Of a stretch of DNA of 64,000 nt, positions 46,501 to 59,700 are shown piece after piece. Source of the stretch: Trogon surrucura (taxonomy: Eukaryota; Chordata; Aves; Trogoniformes; Trogonidae); the NCBI GenBank assembly GCA_020746105.1, contig CM036621.1, positions 28,105,501-28,169,500 of the forward strand, written 5' to 3'. Under the pieces are notes generated by a model, which was not told where the DNA came from, did not search any database, and was given only the letters and a program-made list of their open reading frames with translations. The first letter of the stretch is position 1. The number at the start of each line of letters is the position of its first letter. The position numbers were made by a program, and so were the translations under genes.

Positions 46501-49500
46501 GATGTTAACTATTAAGAGCAGCTCATCTACTGCTGGAGAAGCTCAAATTTGTTAAAGAAGTTCAAATTTGTTAGGGAAAATGCAGTGTTCTTCCTTAGTG
46601 CTTGAACAAGTAGTTGTAATGGCTAAATTGAGAAGTAAATCCACGTGTTATTTTGAACCTTGCAAATTGGTCACCTCCATACTTACATAAAATTTATCCG
46701 TTTTTCTAGCTACATAAAACCAACTTGGTGAGATGTTATTTGACTGAGTACAGAAACTGTCCTAAGGACAATGCAAGACACTTTGGTTGTATTAGTAACA
46801 CAGGAAGCCTTATCCTTACTAATGACTTGTACAGATTGCAAGATGCATAACTACTATTGAACTCAGTAGTAAGGAATTAAAAATGTCAGTTTTGTCCCAA
46901 CAGCTTGAGAGAGAGCCTAGAAACATGTTGGGTGTCTGGATTTTAGCAGGAACTATGCAGTGGTTGTGGGCAGTTAACCAGGACTGCTGCACAATGACTT
47001 TTCCACTGATGTCCTGACCTCACAGAAGTGCCGTTACTGCGGTTTCAGTGCTATCAGTATGGATATTGTGGGATGTTCAAGAGCCTGGTTTTGCTTACAG
47101 AGCCTGAAGCTTGTCCACAATTTTAGAACCTTGAATAGTCATTAAAATAACTCCCTTTACTGATCTTCAGTTTCCTACCTGGTGTGAGAAAAACTGAGCA
47201 ATTGGAGTAGAATAACAGTATAGGTAGCACTGCAGTAAACGGAACAAAGCAAAACTGTAGGCCATAGGGATTCAATCTGGCTTTCATTTTACACTTACCT
47301 GACATAAAGATATTAGAGACTGAAGGACAGACAGAAGGACTAATGACCTCATCCACTCTTTCCAAAGACTTTGGTTATCTATTGCACTGTTGTAAATGGT
47401 AGGCTTTTCTGTGGTTCAGTGTTTATTGTGCCATTGCCAGAAGAGATTTGTATAAGCAGCTGTAAACCCGTTAAAAAGCCTTACTAATTCTTTCTTCCTG
47501 CTCTTGTCCAGATAGAGGGTGTTGCACCAATCTCTCCCTGGTGTTCCACTGTGAGCTGCTCATGTGAATGATACCAATTTCAAAAGACTTAGGTCCTTTC
47601 GTTTCTTCAGTGACAACCACACTCTGATCTTACGTAAGATAAATGTTAAGATCCTGTGTGCAGGCTGTCTGTAGACAGACTGGTGCTTTTTTATCTGTTC
47701 TAGCTGAAACCTGTGTCAGTCTGCATCTCTGTACATGGGTGAAAAGTTCAAGCTGTATTTTTGTATATCTGCATCCAGTCTTACTGGCTCAGTATCAGAA
47801 ATTTTAAGTAGCCTGGAGTTCTTTCTACAGACATAGGTCCTGCTTTAGTCCACAGCTGTCTGTTTCCTCATTGCTTTTGAGATCTCCTGTTTCTTGATAG
47901 AAAAGACTGCCTATAAGCTGTTTGTTTAACAATGCCTTTGGTCTAAAGTTGATCTATAGAAGCATGAGCCAACAAGAAACAGAAATAATTAACTTCTGAA
48001 ATAACACACAGCTTTATCATTCTGTACGTGAATTGAAAGTTTCGTAACACTAGATCATGTTTTAGCATAGATACTGATACAGTGCATGCCGGGTGACTTA
48101 TGCACAGGCATGCTTGGGAATTTAACTGATATACAAGCTTGTTTGCAGACTGATACTCTTCATTTGGTTTAACTGCTGTAAAATTGACTTACGAAAGCAG
48201 GAAGAGAAAGGCTCAATGTGCCTTTTAAGAGCACTATTCAAAACCTGAAACTAGAGTAAAATGTTGGTGCCTGTTGCTTTGTGAAGTATTCTTTTCATGT
48301 GTGCTAGGGACTTTATTTTTCTCTTTAACAGGAAAAATGTGTGAATAACATCTGAATAGGTGTATGGGAAAGCTAAACCATTAGAGATGAATCATAGTAT
48401 GATTTTATCAAGAGGGAAAAACAGAAATCCAAAGAAGTCAAATTGCCATTCGGCTATCCTGCCAGAATTTCATTACTTTTCTGAAGCAACGAAGGCAAAG
48501 GTAGTCTAAATAAGGAAGTCTAATAAGGACAAAGTACTTGCTCTTGCAAGTCCACTTGTGCAACATGGTAGCTTTTCATGGAAAGGAAGCCTTTCTGGAG
48601 ATGGAAGCAGAGAAGGTTAGATTCCAGTATTTCCATGGCACCTTTTTTGAGTTGTGCATCTACTAGAAGTGTCCATGCATTCAAGAGGCTTCACTGTTTG
48701 TAAAGTAGGAAGACATTCTTGGGTGGAATCCAGATGTGTGGGCTCAGATTTTTCTGCATTATTCCCCTTTACAATAGGGACAGATGAAGTCAGCATCACT
48801 TACGTGATTAACTGCTTTCATTCTTGCCTGATGCATTGTCATAGACTCCTACTCAGAGTGAAGAATAAATAAAAAGATGTTTTCATCTTGTAATAGGTGG
48901 GGGTTTTATCCTCCTCGGGAATACTGGCTACTTTTCAGTTGTGGACAGCTGCCAGATAGAGGTGTAATGTGCAGAAGTATCATTAAGAGTCAAGTTTGGG
49001 GGGTTGCTTTGTGTGCTTACCATGGCAACAAAATAATGGAGCTGCAATTCTACCATTGTCAAATGTTGACAGCTGGAGCCACAGCTATACAATTTGGAAG
49101 AAAGCAATGTTGACAGTCTGCAGAAATTAGAGTTTTAATTTATGGTGATGGCTGACCAAATTTGTCAGTCATTTTTGTGTCATAATGTTTCTTCTGAAGA
49201 TTGCTGTGGTACAGGAGCAAAGATAACTGATTGAATTTCAGAAATGGTGAGAAAACACCAAACAGAGTTTGCTGAAGTGGCTAACAGAGAACCTTCCCAC
49301 ACTGGTTAAAGAGCAAAAGTAGAGATACTGTTTTTGTATATTTCCAAGGAAAGAAAAAAAGACCTCAAACCCTGCAGTCCTACCAAACTCCTCAGCTGTT
49401 TCAGGTTGTCCAGTAATGCTGTTTCTGCCATGAAGTTTCCTTGAGCTATTTTTAATTGCTGGTAAGTCTGAGTGACTTCAGTGCTTTTTATGATCTGATT

Positions 49501-51280
49501 TCTGAAAACATATGTATAGATAAAAACTTAGCTACCACAATTTTTGGGAAAACCACCCAAAATCTTTTCCCTGAAACTGCCTGAGACTGTGCCATTCTGA
49601 CACGTACTAAGTAACATATGACATGGACATGGTGACACAGTGGGATCAAGTGCACCCTCAGCAAGCTTGCTGACACCACCAAGCTGTGTGCACTCAGCAC
49701 GCTGGAGGGCAGGGAGGCCGGGCAAAGGCACTCTGACAAGCTTGAGATGAGCCCACGCCAACCTCATGAAGTTTGGCAAGGCCAAGTGCAGGGTCCTGCA
49801 CCTGAGTTGGGGCAATCCCAAGCACAAATACAGACTGGGTGATGAGTGGATTGAGAGCAGCCCTGTGGAAAAGGACTTGGGGGTGCTGGCTGGTGAAATG
49901 TTCAACATGAGATGGCAATGTGCGCTGGCAGCCCAAAATGCTAACCATATTCTGCATCAAAAGAAGTGTGGCCAGCAGCTCAAGGAAAGTGATTATGCCC
50001 CTCTGCTCTTGTGAGACCCTACCTGGAATACTGTGTTCAGCTCTGAAGACCCCAACATAAGGACATGAGAAGTACAAGAAGGCTCTGGGGAGACCTTATA
50101 GCAGACTCCCAGTAGCTAAAGGGGACTACAGAAAAGCTGGGGAGGGACTATTTACAAGGCCATGGTAGCAATAGGGCAAGGGGCAATAGTTTTAATCTGG
50201 TGCAGGGTAGATTTAGATTAGACATTAGGAAAAAGTTCTTTACTGTAAGGGTAGTGGGACTTTGGAAAGGTTGCCCAGGGAAGCTGTGGATGTCTCATCC
50301 CTGGAAGTGTCCAAGGCCAAGCTGGATGGGGCTTTGAGAAACCCATGGTGGTGGCTTGGAACTAGATGATCTTCAAGGTCCCTTCCAACCCAAACCAGTC
50401 TATGATTCTGTGTAACGGGGCTCAGTTTTGCAAAACAACTGTTCCATGTTGCTGGACCGCTGTGCTCTGCTGTGGGAGCAGCTAACCCCTGGGAAGTGGC
50501 ATGGCCTTGTCTTCAAAATGGGCTGCTGGGGTGCCCAGGCAGACTTTCGCGGGATGTTTTCTGGTGCACCCCGGCACATGCGGTGTGTTGCCTCCAGTTT
50601 GAGCTGTGCTAGGCCTGTACTGCGATACTGTTGCTTCCAATTGGCAGTGACCTTGTCTTGTGGTGAGATTCCTTGGAAAAAAGCAAGCTCTGTGCTAAAC
50701 AAACTGCAAATAAGGGGTAGACTGAGCAGGTCTAACCAGTGGCTGGTGAGTCCCAGTTAAGAGAGAGATAAGAAAGAGCGATTTGGTTTAGGTAAGTTTA
50801 GGACATGCTGAAAAACAGTGGCTCTCAGTTGTTTGGAATGTAGACTCTCTGGTACCATCAGAGAGGTTACATGTGTTCTCCTGAGCTGCTGTTGTGTTGC
50901 TGACCAGACTGTGCTGTCACTGCTACTACCTTTTTTTGTGTGTGGTTTTTGGAGTTACAAGTGCCTGGTTAAGAGGAGATCTCAGGAAATAGTCCCTGGA
51001 TAATTAGAGTCCTCTGAGTTCCTGGCTGGATGCAGCGAAACGACCACAAGCGAGTGAGCGGCAGCGCGTTCGCTGAGCGATGTTGTGACATGTTACAGGC
51101 TGGCTTATCTGAGCAAGTATATTCTTGACGGTAATACACATAGAAGCATTTTAAGTGCCTCATTAATCAGACTACTTGGACGGTAAGCTCACTACATTCT
51201 CGGATTTAAGTGGTTTTGTGGTGCCTTTTATTTTTTAACCTTAAATATACTCAAGCACTGTATTTTGTATTTCTTTTCTT
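43560..51280. other. Intergenic region between EXOSC3 and SELENOU
   Basis: No gene that I can support. One CR1 fragment at 49,640-50,412 and a near-perfect ~20-bp local duplication near 46,540-46,575 (CTCAAATTTGTTA / TTCAAATTTGTTA). Short open frames lack recognisable similarity. Confidence 0.6.
49640..50412 (+). mobile_element. Older CR1 3' fragment (~0.77 kb)
   Basis: Plus-strand remnant of the RT C-terminus and 3' UTR: KFGKAKCRVLHL and KDLGVLAG segments are readable, then many stops. It continues with GTTGCCCAGGGAAGCTGTGG, TCAAGGTCCCTTCCAACCC and a final CTATGATTCTGTG. It is more diverged than the two MAT1A copies. Confidence 0.88.
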
Positions 51281-51299
51281 TCTTTGTCCAACCGGAAGC

Positions 51300-52150
51300 T
51301 GACACAAATCCTGGTGAGAGGACACCGGGCGCGCGGTGGGGCGGGGAACAGAAGGGTTTTGTTCCCTATAGCCGCTGCCGCCAGGGATAATCCCGCTCCG
51401 CAGGTCCGCGGGGCCGGGCGCAGGCGCGGAGTCCCGCTGCCCCAAGGCCACCGGCCGCCGCCGATCCCGGGGGGCGGGGCCTGCGCGCCGCACGTGCCCG
51501 CCGGTGGCGGTGGGACCGGCAGCGCAAGGGCGCGCGCTGCGGCAGCGTGAGTACGGGGCGGGGGGGGGAGGGGTTCGCGCCGGGACGGACTCGGGACCCG
51601 GCGCTGCAGCCGCCGCGGGGGGCGGGTTCTCCCCGCCGCGCTGCGGGGCCTGAGCAGCTGACCCGCACCGGCCTGCCCTGCTCTGCCCCGCGAGTGGCTC
51701 CTCCGCGTTGCCGCGCGTCTTCTGTGTCCCCGGCGCGGTGGCGGCCTCTGAGGGACGGGGAGGGGCTGCGGCGGGCAGCGCGACCGGCGTGAGGGGCGCC
51801 GCGGGGGAGATCGCCTCTCTCTCGCAGGAGGGCGGCGGTGGCCCCCGTCGGTTGTATCCCCCGGCGTTTTGAGGTCTAAAACTCTGCTTGTCCTTGTGGT
51901 TTAGCGCTTGATCCCTGCGCGCTTACGTAACGGGAGCGGGCACGGCAAGATCTGTGACCGACAGAGGCTCCGCGCGTCGCTGCCCTCATGCTGCGGCGCG
52001 GGGCTGGTGTCGGTGCGATCGCACCGCTCAGGAGATCCCCCGAGCGCGCCCTCAGGCAGCTGCCGGTGCCGCTGTGGTGGAGCCCGCCTGGCCTTCTCTC
52101 GCCGAGCCACAGAGACAGTTTCGCTGCCGGAGCAGGTTCGTCGCAGGCAG
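51300..52150. promoter_or_regulatory. CpG-island promoter of SELENOU with noncoding exon 1
   Basis: Second CpG-dense island in the window. A GC box (GGGGCGGGGC, 51,471-51,480) and a CACGTG E-box (51,491-51,496) precede a consensus-like donor CGTGAGTAC, with the exon ending at 51,546. The next exon begins at 56,726, two bases before the ATG, so the leader must be spliced from an upstream exon such as this one. Transcription probably starts near 51,480-51,500, which is inferred. Confidence 0.6.
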
Positions 52151-55100
52151 AAGAAAGTGCCAGCTAGGTCGTGGGGAAGCGACTCTCAGCTGGGTGTATC
52201 TGCAGAGACTGATGTCTTACTGCCCCCCACACATAGACCCTCCTCACCCCATGGGTTGGAGTTGAAATGTATATTCATTATTTTCTATTTTTGCTTTTGA
52301 TAACAAACAGCTTTGCTGTCAGTAGTCGCGTAACGTGGGGAACATGAAAGTTAAAATACAAGCAAGGCCTAGAATCCTAAAAGGTGGAAAAATAATTCTT
52401 AATTTAAGCTTGAATCTGGGGGAGTTATGGCCAGGTTGGGACAGGAGGGACCAGTCACTGCCTAACCAGTCGCCATGGTTTTGGTGAATGCTGGTTTGCA
52501 TTACTCGTGAGGCTATTGGTGTTATTCCTCTTCCTTCACCTCCGCAGACTGCCACAGCGCCCAGCTTTCCTGCTCTGGATCCCCAGCAGACCAAGGAGTG
52601 AGTTTAGCCTTGTATTGTCTTCACACAAGTACTTCTTGCAGTTCTGTGCTCCAAGTACTTCTGTGATGTCTGCATTTTGCTGATTGAGCAGAGATTTGAA
52701 TTTTCTCATATATGGTATCAAGCAACCCGTTCACTCTGAGTAAACCTAGAGGGCTGGAAGATTTCCAGGTTGTTGTGTCAGAGCTCTATGCACTCCCTTG
52801 CTCAGGAGAAAAGGGTTCTTGAGATGTTTGGTTTCTTCAGGACAGCCTTGGAGTGGGAAAGATTATTTGGCCTAACAACTAAGTTCCTTTCAAAGGAAGG
52901 AGTATGGTTTGCTGGCTTGACGCGGCAGCTTTCCCTTCAAATAGAGCCAAGCACAGTGTTTTACTGAATTCAGTAGTGAAACGTGCACAGACTGAGAAGA
53001 AACCTAAAAAGATGGCTGTTGTTCTCGACATGAGGAATGGTTTGTTACAGCCTCTTTACAATGGTGAAAAGAAAAAAAAATTCCTCGTGTTGTGAAAATT
53101 ACATTCATGGCATCAGAAATGTTAGGAGGATTCTTTGTGCATTGATTTTGGCATTTAAGGGACAATTTAGGTTGGAAGGGACCTCTGAAGTTTCTCCAGT
53201 CACATCCCTGCTGTGTTTTGTAATCCTTAATGGTATTTAAAAGCTCATGAAATCTTGATGAACATGTCACTAGGTTATTGTAAATTGTAATTTTTCTTTA
53301 TAGGAGTTAGATTACAAAGATATTTGCAATCCTGTGACTCATTTTTGGGAGGATGTCTCATTAAAAATAAATCAGCTCAACTTCTTTGGTAAATGCGAGT
53401 TGTGACAAAGCTTCGAGCCTAGAAATCTTTCAATATGGAGTGTCTTGGGGAAATTGGGAGTGGGAGAGAAGGGAAAAATAAGCAATGGTCGGAGCCAGTT
53501 TAGATTAGGGTATATATGTGCTAATGCAGTCCAGCTTGTGGTAGTGCTCACTGAGCTTTTCTACTTTTGCATGGCTGTCTTCTTAGGAAAAGTACATAAG
53601 TAAGTCTGTGTGAGTTTTATTGACAACTTGAAAACACAGAGTTTCCAAGCTTTTTTGACACAGCTGCAGTGGGTCCTGTTTACACTGCTAAAATAAATGT
53701 TTAAGGGTAACTATCCTCTTAATTTCTTCTCCAGCTGTGGGTGGAAGGGAAATGAGACGTCTCGAAAACCATGTTTTAACTGGTCTTCTTGACACAAAGT
53801 GAAGACCATCAACTGGTACTTAGAACGGGATTAAGACTAAGCTTGTTTAAATTCTACTTAGTTGAGTACCGACAGATTGTAAAATAACTCACTTATTTTG
53901 GAGATCTTTTGCGGACAGCACAAAAACCACAGAAAATTATGGTTTTTGGCATCTGCTCTCTAAAGAGAGGTGCATTTTCCTTTCTGGAGGTTGTAGCAGA
54001 GCTGCTGAGAGCCTGAAGATCTGGCAGTTCCAGAGAAAATGATGCTCTTCAGTGAAAGGGTGTTGCCAGTAAAGTGAGTAACAGAGCACAGAAATGCAGA
54101 GTTAATTTTTCTAACGTTGTGTGTTGTGATGGCTTTTTAATTGTTTCCAGGGCTGTTTGTATTGTTTTGGCAAGTATGTGTATGTGTGTGTGTGGGGAAA
54201 AAAAAAAAAGTAGAATTACGAAGATACCTTTAAAGCAATCTTGCCGCGGATTGGACAGCTGTTCTTTCGTAACCGCCGCAGGGCGACTGTGGCACGGATT
54301 GCTCAGAGACACCGAGGGTGAGGGCCAGGACCTGGCCACAAGGCGAAGGCTCCAGAGCTGGACTCCTGCCTAGTCCTGCCCTCTGGCCACCCGTGGCAGA
54401 GCAGTTTGTCTTCTCCTCTGCCTGCACCCACGTTCCGAGGGAGCTGCTCGTGGCTGGTGCTGGTGCTGGCTGTGTGGGTTCTGGTGAGTGCGTGCACCTC
54501 AATGTTCAAGGCTTGTGGGATGCTCTGTTGTGTCTTCTCCTCGTGGATTATGTCTTATGGGATTCTTCGCTATATCTCCTTACTGTTGATTGTAGTTTGA
54601 TGCTTAGAAACTCACACAGTTTGATCCCAAGGCGGTAGGGTTTGTATTTTTGGGTGGGGCAGAGAGATGTGAAGTTATTTCAAGCTTCAGATTTCCTTAA
54701 TAAACAGTAACAAAGCGGAACTGAAGCTGCTAGTCACAAAAGCTCAACTATTTTCTGTTTGGTCTCTTCATTTGGGGTTTTGTGATACAGGTGTTAGGGC
54801 TCTGCCTGTCTTATTAGCAAATGTTTTAATAATCCCGGCACTTTTCATAGTGGCTCTCTATGATGTTTGCTTAGCAGTGGAGGAATTTCAGTGTTGCCAT
54901 GTAGAGCTGCTTCTTCCACTTTGTTTAAATAGCAAAGACTCACATATTTGAATAGGGTTGTTTTGTCACTGAGTGGAGACCAAAGAGTTCAACTAAACTA
55001 AAGAAGTGTGTTGACTATACTTAATAATCTTATCAACTACAACTGAGTGGAAACTGGCTTTTAGCAATGCGGATAATGCTAACAATAATAATAACAATGC

Positions 55101-56725
55101 TAATAAAAATAAAAAGCTACTCCTTTATCAACTGCCACAAATTTGGCAACATTTTTTTTGTACAAAATTGACTTTCACGAGGAATTAGTCCTTGGTTCCC
55201 CTCCCCCCCTCCTTGTAACTAAGAATGAAAAGAAAAACAGTTCTTGACCAGACAAGACTCAAGTCCCAAAGAATAGCTGGATAATCAATCTCTGGGAGGG
55301 ATTGGGCTATAGGTTTTTGAGTATGCCATGGAGATTTTAGGTCTTAACACAGAGACGTTGCTACATTACACTAATACAGCTTCAGTGAGGGTCAGGATGG
55401 TCTCTGATAAGAGTCAGAGGCGATATCAAAAAATTGTTGGCGTATAACTTCATGGTTGCAGAAAGCTTGTAGAGAAGGCAGATATGGTCAAGGAAGGTTT
55501 CTCCTGGTTAGAGGTAAGTGGTGAAATGGAATAGAATCTGTTCCCATATCTGCATAATGTTTGTGTAAACTGGCCTTGCTTCCTGCTTGGGATCACGGCT
55601 TACTCGCATTACTTACTGTGATAACTGTCTTCCTTGGAGCCAAGTATACTGTTGAAAGAACAAAGCGATCCTACTTTCAAAATGTTTTCTAGCTCTTTCT
55701 CTAGGTAGGCACGCACTTGGTTGTATTTGTTTGTCACTAGAGATAATTAAAATTATCTTCCTTAAAAGGAAGGAAAGGGATTTTCTCCCAGAAGATTCTT
55801 TGCACAAAAGGGAGGAGCTATTCATAGTTGTTGCTTTCTGAAATCTGGCAATGACTGGCTGTGGGCATAAATATTATGTGTATCTCTGGTTTATTGCCAG
55901 TCACAGTTCAAATGAGTAGTATTTTCTTATATTTATGAGAGGAAAAAACCCACCCCCCAACAAAAGTGTATACAGACGGCCATATTTACCAAAACAGTCT
56001 ATCAGGGAATAGGGTTTTGCAGATGAGTCTGGAAAAAATTTGATTCTCCGTATTGTGTAATGCTAAAGTTGTGTGGCTGCAAATCTACAGCCCTTTGTAA
56101 CACATAACTGTTGTGATGTAAGAGTACAGTGACTTCTTGTACTGCAAAAACTCCAGTGACTGTTGTACCAGTTACTTGAATTTTGTCCATGAGGCAGGGT
56201 TAAGTGTGCTTTCGTGCATCCTCGTAACTGGATCCTGGCGCTGGAAGGGAGCTGTCAGCACTTTCCAGGCTTGAGAAGCATGCCCAAGGGTCAGGATTGG
56301 CCATGGGGGGTTTTGTGGATGGATGGTGGTTAATTAAAATTGCCACCAAAGTAGAGTCACTAGTAACAACAAAGCAGTGTTTGCACTTTGAACGTACATA
56401 TGCAATGGCTTCCACTGCAGTGTTATCAGTTCTGACTGATGGGTGTGAGTTTGAGTTGTTTGTTCCTGATGTCATTTCTGCTTTAGTAAGAGTGGAAATT
56501 GGTTAACGTATAGAAGGTGCTGTCCAGGGCATGTTTGTAATGTTGGAGCACAGTGTCTGATAAAATGGTTGCAAGTCTACATGTAATTTCTGTTTGCAGG
56601 CATGACTAATGAGCTCTAATTTTGGCCATCTGTGTTGGCTTTTAGTTGTTGTTCTAATCTAGTTCTTCCTTGCCCGGCATCATCAATATCCAGTGTTAGA
56701 GCTGCTTTCTTCTTTCTCTTTCCAG
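51547..56725. other. SELENOU intron 1
   Basis: 5.2-kb intron before the start-codon exon. It holds a small diverged CR1-like piece near 53,164-53,215 (GGTTGGAAGGGACCTCTGAAG) and a GC-richer block at 54,240-54,520 with no recognised function. No coding exon seen. Confidence 0.55.
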
Positions 56726-56727
56726 AA

Positions 56728-59700
56728 ATGTCCTTCCTTCCTGATGTTGGGATCTTCACCATGAGCGTGTGGTCTATTGGTCTTGGAGCCGTTGGTGCAG
56801 CTGTGACAGGGATCATCCTTGCTAACACTGACTTATTTTTGTCCAAGCCAGAAAAGGCTACGCTGGAGTTTTTAGAGGAGATAGAGCTAAAAACTTCAGG
56901 ATCAGGTAAGATTCTGTATGTTTCAACCCACATTCTTTGATAATTGGGCTTTTACAGAAGCCTTTTTAAGGCCAGGGTTGGAAGAGTTTTTCTTAGTCTT
57001 TCGTAATTATAATATGTAGTTATATTTTACTGGTGATAGCCAGTGATTCTGGTGAAGGAAAAGCAGCCAAAACTGATAGTTCTGGATGAAACATGATACA
57101 TATCTAAAAATCAATAAAGCAGTAATGCCATTATGCATATAGATTTATTTTTTTTCTGATAGAACTGTATTTGAATGTGGAATTCTCTGCAGTCCTTTGT
57201 GTTGGTTCTTGAAGTGTAATCATAAACAAGAATGGCTGATATTATTGTTGATGCTGTTTCTTCTGTGTAAACAGAGCAACGAACATTCAAAGCAAGTGAA
57301 CTATGGAAGAAGAATGGTGCAGTGATCATGGCTGTGCGAAGACCTGGATGATTTTTGTGCAGAGAGGTACTTGCTGGGCTTGGGGATTAATTAGGAAAAG
57401 TTGAGCTTTACTTGCATATATTCTCTTTATTTAAAAGAAGAGGGTGAATAGGACAGTCATCAAATACATCTGAAGTATCTGAAGTCTTGTTTCCTAGTCC
57501 CAAATGGCTGTCTGCTTACAGCAGACTTAGTTTCCTTTGCAACTGGTTTGCATAGTCCAAGTCCTGAGCATTTTCGTTCTGAAGGTGACGGTTACATGAC
57601 TGTGACATCTGCCAGGGAGCTCGCACATGGTAATTAGGAAGGGAGATGACACAAAATCCAATTGCTGTTGAGTCTTATAAGCTAGTTGTATTCCGTATGT
57701 CCAAAATCTCTGTGAACTAGGTAGTCTCTGGTCAGAAGCAGCCCAAGACTAGAACACACAGAAAGCCATCAGATAAAGCTCATCCAAAAAAAAAAAAAAA
57801 AAAAGAAAGAAAGAAAAAAAAAAAAAAAGAGATGTGCATTAGCCGTGCTGGATGCAGTACGTGAGGCAGGAGTGTCAGGAGTCTGAAGACAGGGAGTTAC
57901 TGTTCCATAACAAGGTGGGTTGGGAAACAAACAAGTTGGCATAAGGCTCCTTGTATGGAGATGGGAGTAAACTCCTGAGATATGATTTGAATGTACTGTG
58001 TGCCTGGGAACAGACCTAACTTGCAGCTTGGCCATTATTTTTCTCATAGCTATGGGGAAAAGTAGCTATTAAGTTGTTAGTCAGTACTTCATAATGTGGC
58101 ATAGTTAATACTGCAACCACTTAATTAAGGAATCTGCTCCCATCAGTAGTAACTACTTAAGTATGTGTAGAATTCATGAAAGGTTAAAGACTAAAATATT
58201 TTGCTCACTCAACAGATGTAGTGTAGGCAGGAAGAGAACACGCTGCATGCCTGACTTTGTGCCTATTGCATACAGTTCAACAGGAATTCATTAATTTATT
58301 TTTTTTTAATGATAACTGCGTAAGTAGAAACAGTCTCCTTCAAAGAATCAAAGGTTTTTTCTTTCAGGGAAAAAATAGGAGAGAGAAATTTAATTTTCTA
58401 GTTCTTATTTTTTGTTCAAATTTTTAACAGAGGCACTTATCAGCTAATTAGGGCAAAGAACTGTTTTGTATTTTAAGTTATACTTAAGTTTCGTATTCAA
58501 GTTCTTTACCCTGAGGATGGTGAGGCACTGGAACAGGTTGCCCAGGGAGGCTGTGGGTCCTCCATCCGTGGAAGTGTCCACGGCCAGGCTGGATGAAGCG
58601 CTGAGCAACCTGATCTAGTGGGAGATGTCCCTGCTGTGACAGGGAGCTTGGAACTACATGATCTTTGAGGTCCCTTCCAACTCAAATCCTTCTGTGATTC
58701 TATGATTAACTGTGAAAGTGTTTGAAAAACCTTTTAAATTGTCAAAACTGAAGTTAGTTTTGATTGTTGTATACTCAAAGTATTTTTCTGAATTGATTCT
58801 TGCCTTTTGCCTAAGAACAGTTCAGTTGCCTTTTTTTTTGTTCATTGATGTTTCACCATAAAATGAAAGCTGATTCTTTCTCCACTGTCACGGAGTCTGA
58901 GCTGGTGGAATGATTCAGTACAGGTAACTTGCCAGATCTGTTAACCTGCAGGCAGTAGTTTTTGGTTTTTTTTCGCAAGAGACAAAACACACGTGGTTCC
59001 CACTTACACCTTGGAAAGGAAGTTGAACTTAGTCCTTGTTGACAGCACCAAGAAGGAATATATGCTTCAGTGGACACAGTGGTGGTGTGGAAAAGTGGCC
59101 GTTCTACCTCTTATGTCACTGACATGATGTTAGTGGTGAGGGCTTGCTGCCATTATCCACTGCAAAGCATGTCACAAATCCTACTGGCCTGTTACCTCTG
59201 GATCTTTGAGAACTGAGGCCCATAGACATAAGAAATGTGGAGTCTCTTATCTTTATCATCTGCATCCTAAATCATCAGATTCTTTTTTTAAATTTTAAGA
59301 TAGGCTATGTTCAACAAGACTGCACTTCTACATCACATAGTCTGGATCTGGCCATGTGCTGATCTGTGCTCCGGTCACTGTGAAAGTGCCATGGGCTTGC
59401 TAAAATAGCAACTCAAGCAGTCTAAAGTAGCAAAAGAGCCATAGTTGAACTATCAGAGGGACAAACTGAAAAGAGAATTATTCTTTTGGGTTGTCCCTGT
59501 CTTGGTGAAGAGAGGAAGTTATTCTGCTAGTGTGAGCTTCTCTGCTTTTTTCACAAACAACAAAACAGATCCCCCCATGGTAAGGCTGTACAGCTGGTAT
59601 GTGCTACCTAATTTGCCCACAAAAATAGACTTTGCCTTCTCTTATTGTATCATAGAATCGTTAAGGTTGGAAAAGACCTCTAAGATCATCTAGTCCAACC

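Noticed and set aside
49694-50077. Overlapping minus-strand open frames of 126-127 aa
   Set aside because: They are antisense to an older CR1 fragment.
50428-50760. 110-aa open frame after the CR1 at 49,640-50,412
   Set aside because: No recognisable domain, no splice context and no start context of note. A bidirectional overlap of open frames suggests chance.
51251-52300. Open frames in the SELENOU CpG island
   Set aside because: Low-complexity composition with no domain. The exon 1 donor at 51,546/51,547 explains the region as a noncoding leader.
53158-53215. Separate CR1 call in SELENOU intron 1
   Set aside because: GGTTGGAAGGGACCTCTGAAG resembles a CR1 tail, but the fragment is too short and diverged for its own entry; it is mentioned under the intron.
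54240-54520. Alternative SELENOU promoter or exon
   Set aside because: GC-richer than its surroundings, but with no convincing donor, CpG density or coding similarity.
57349-57351. TGA in PRXL2A as a nonsense mutation or pseudogene
   Set aside because: The downstream frame is conserved over four exon segments with normal splice sites, the position is a known Sec site in SelU, and a full SECIS lies in the 3' UTR.
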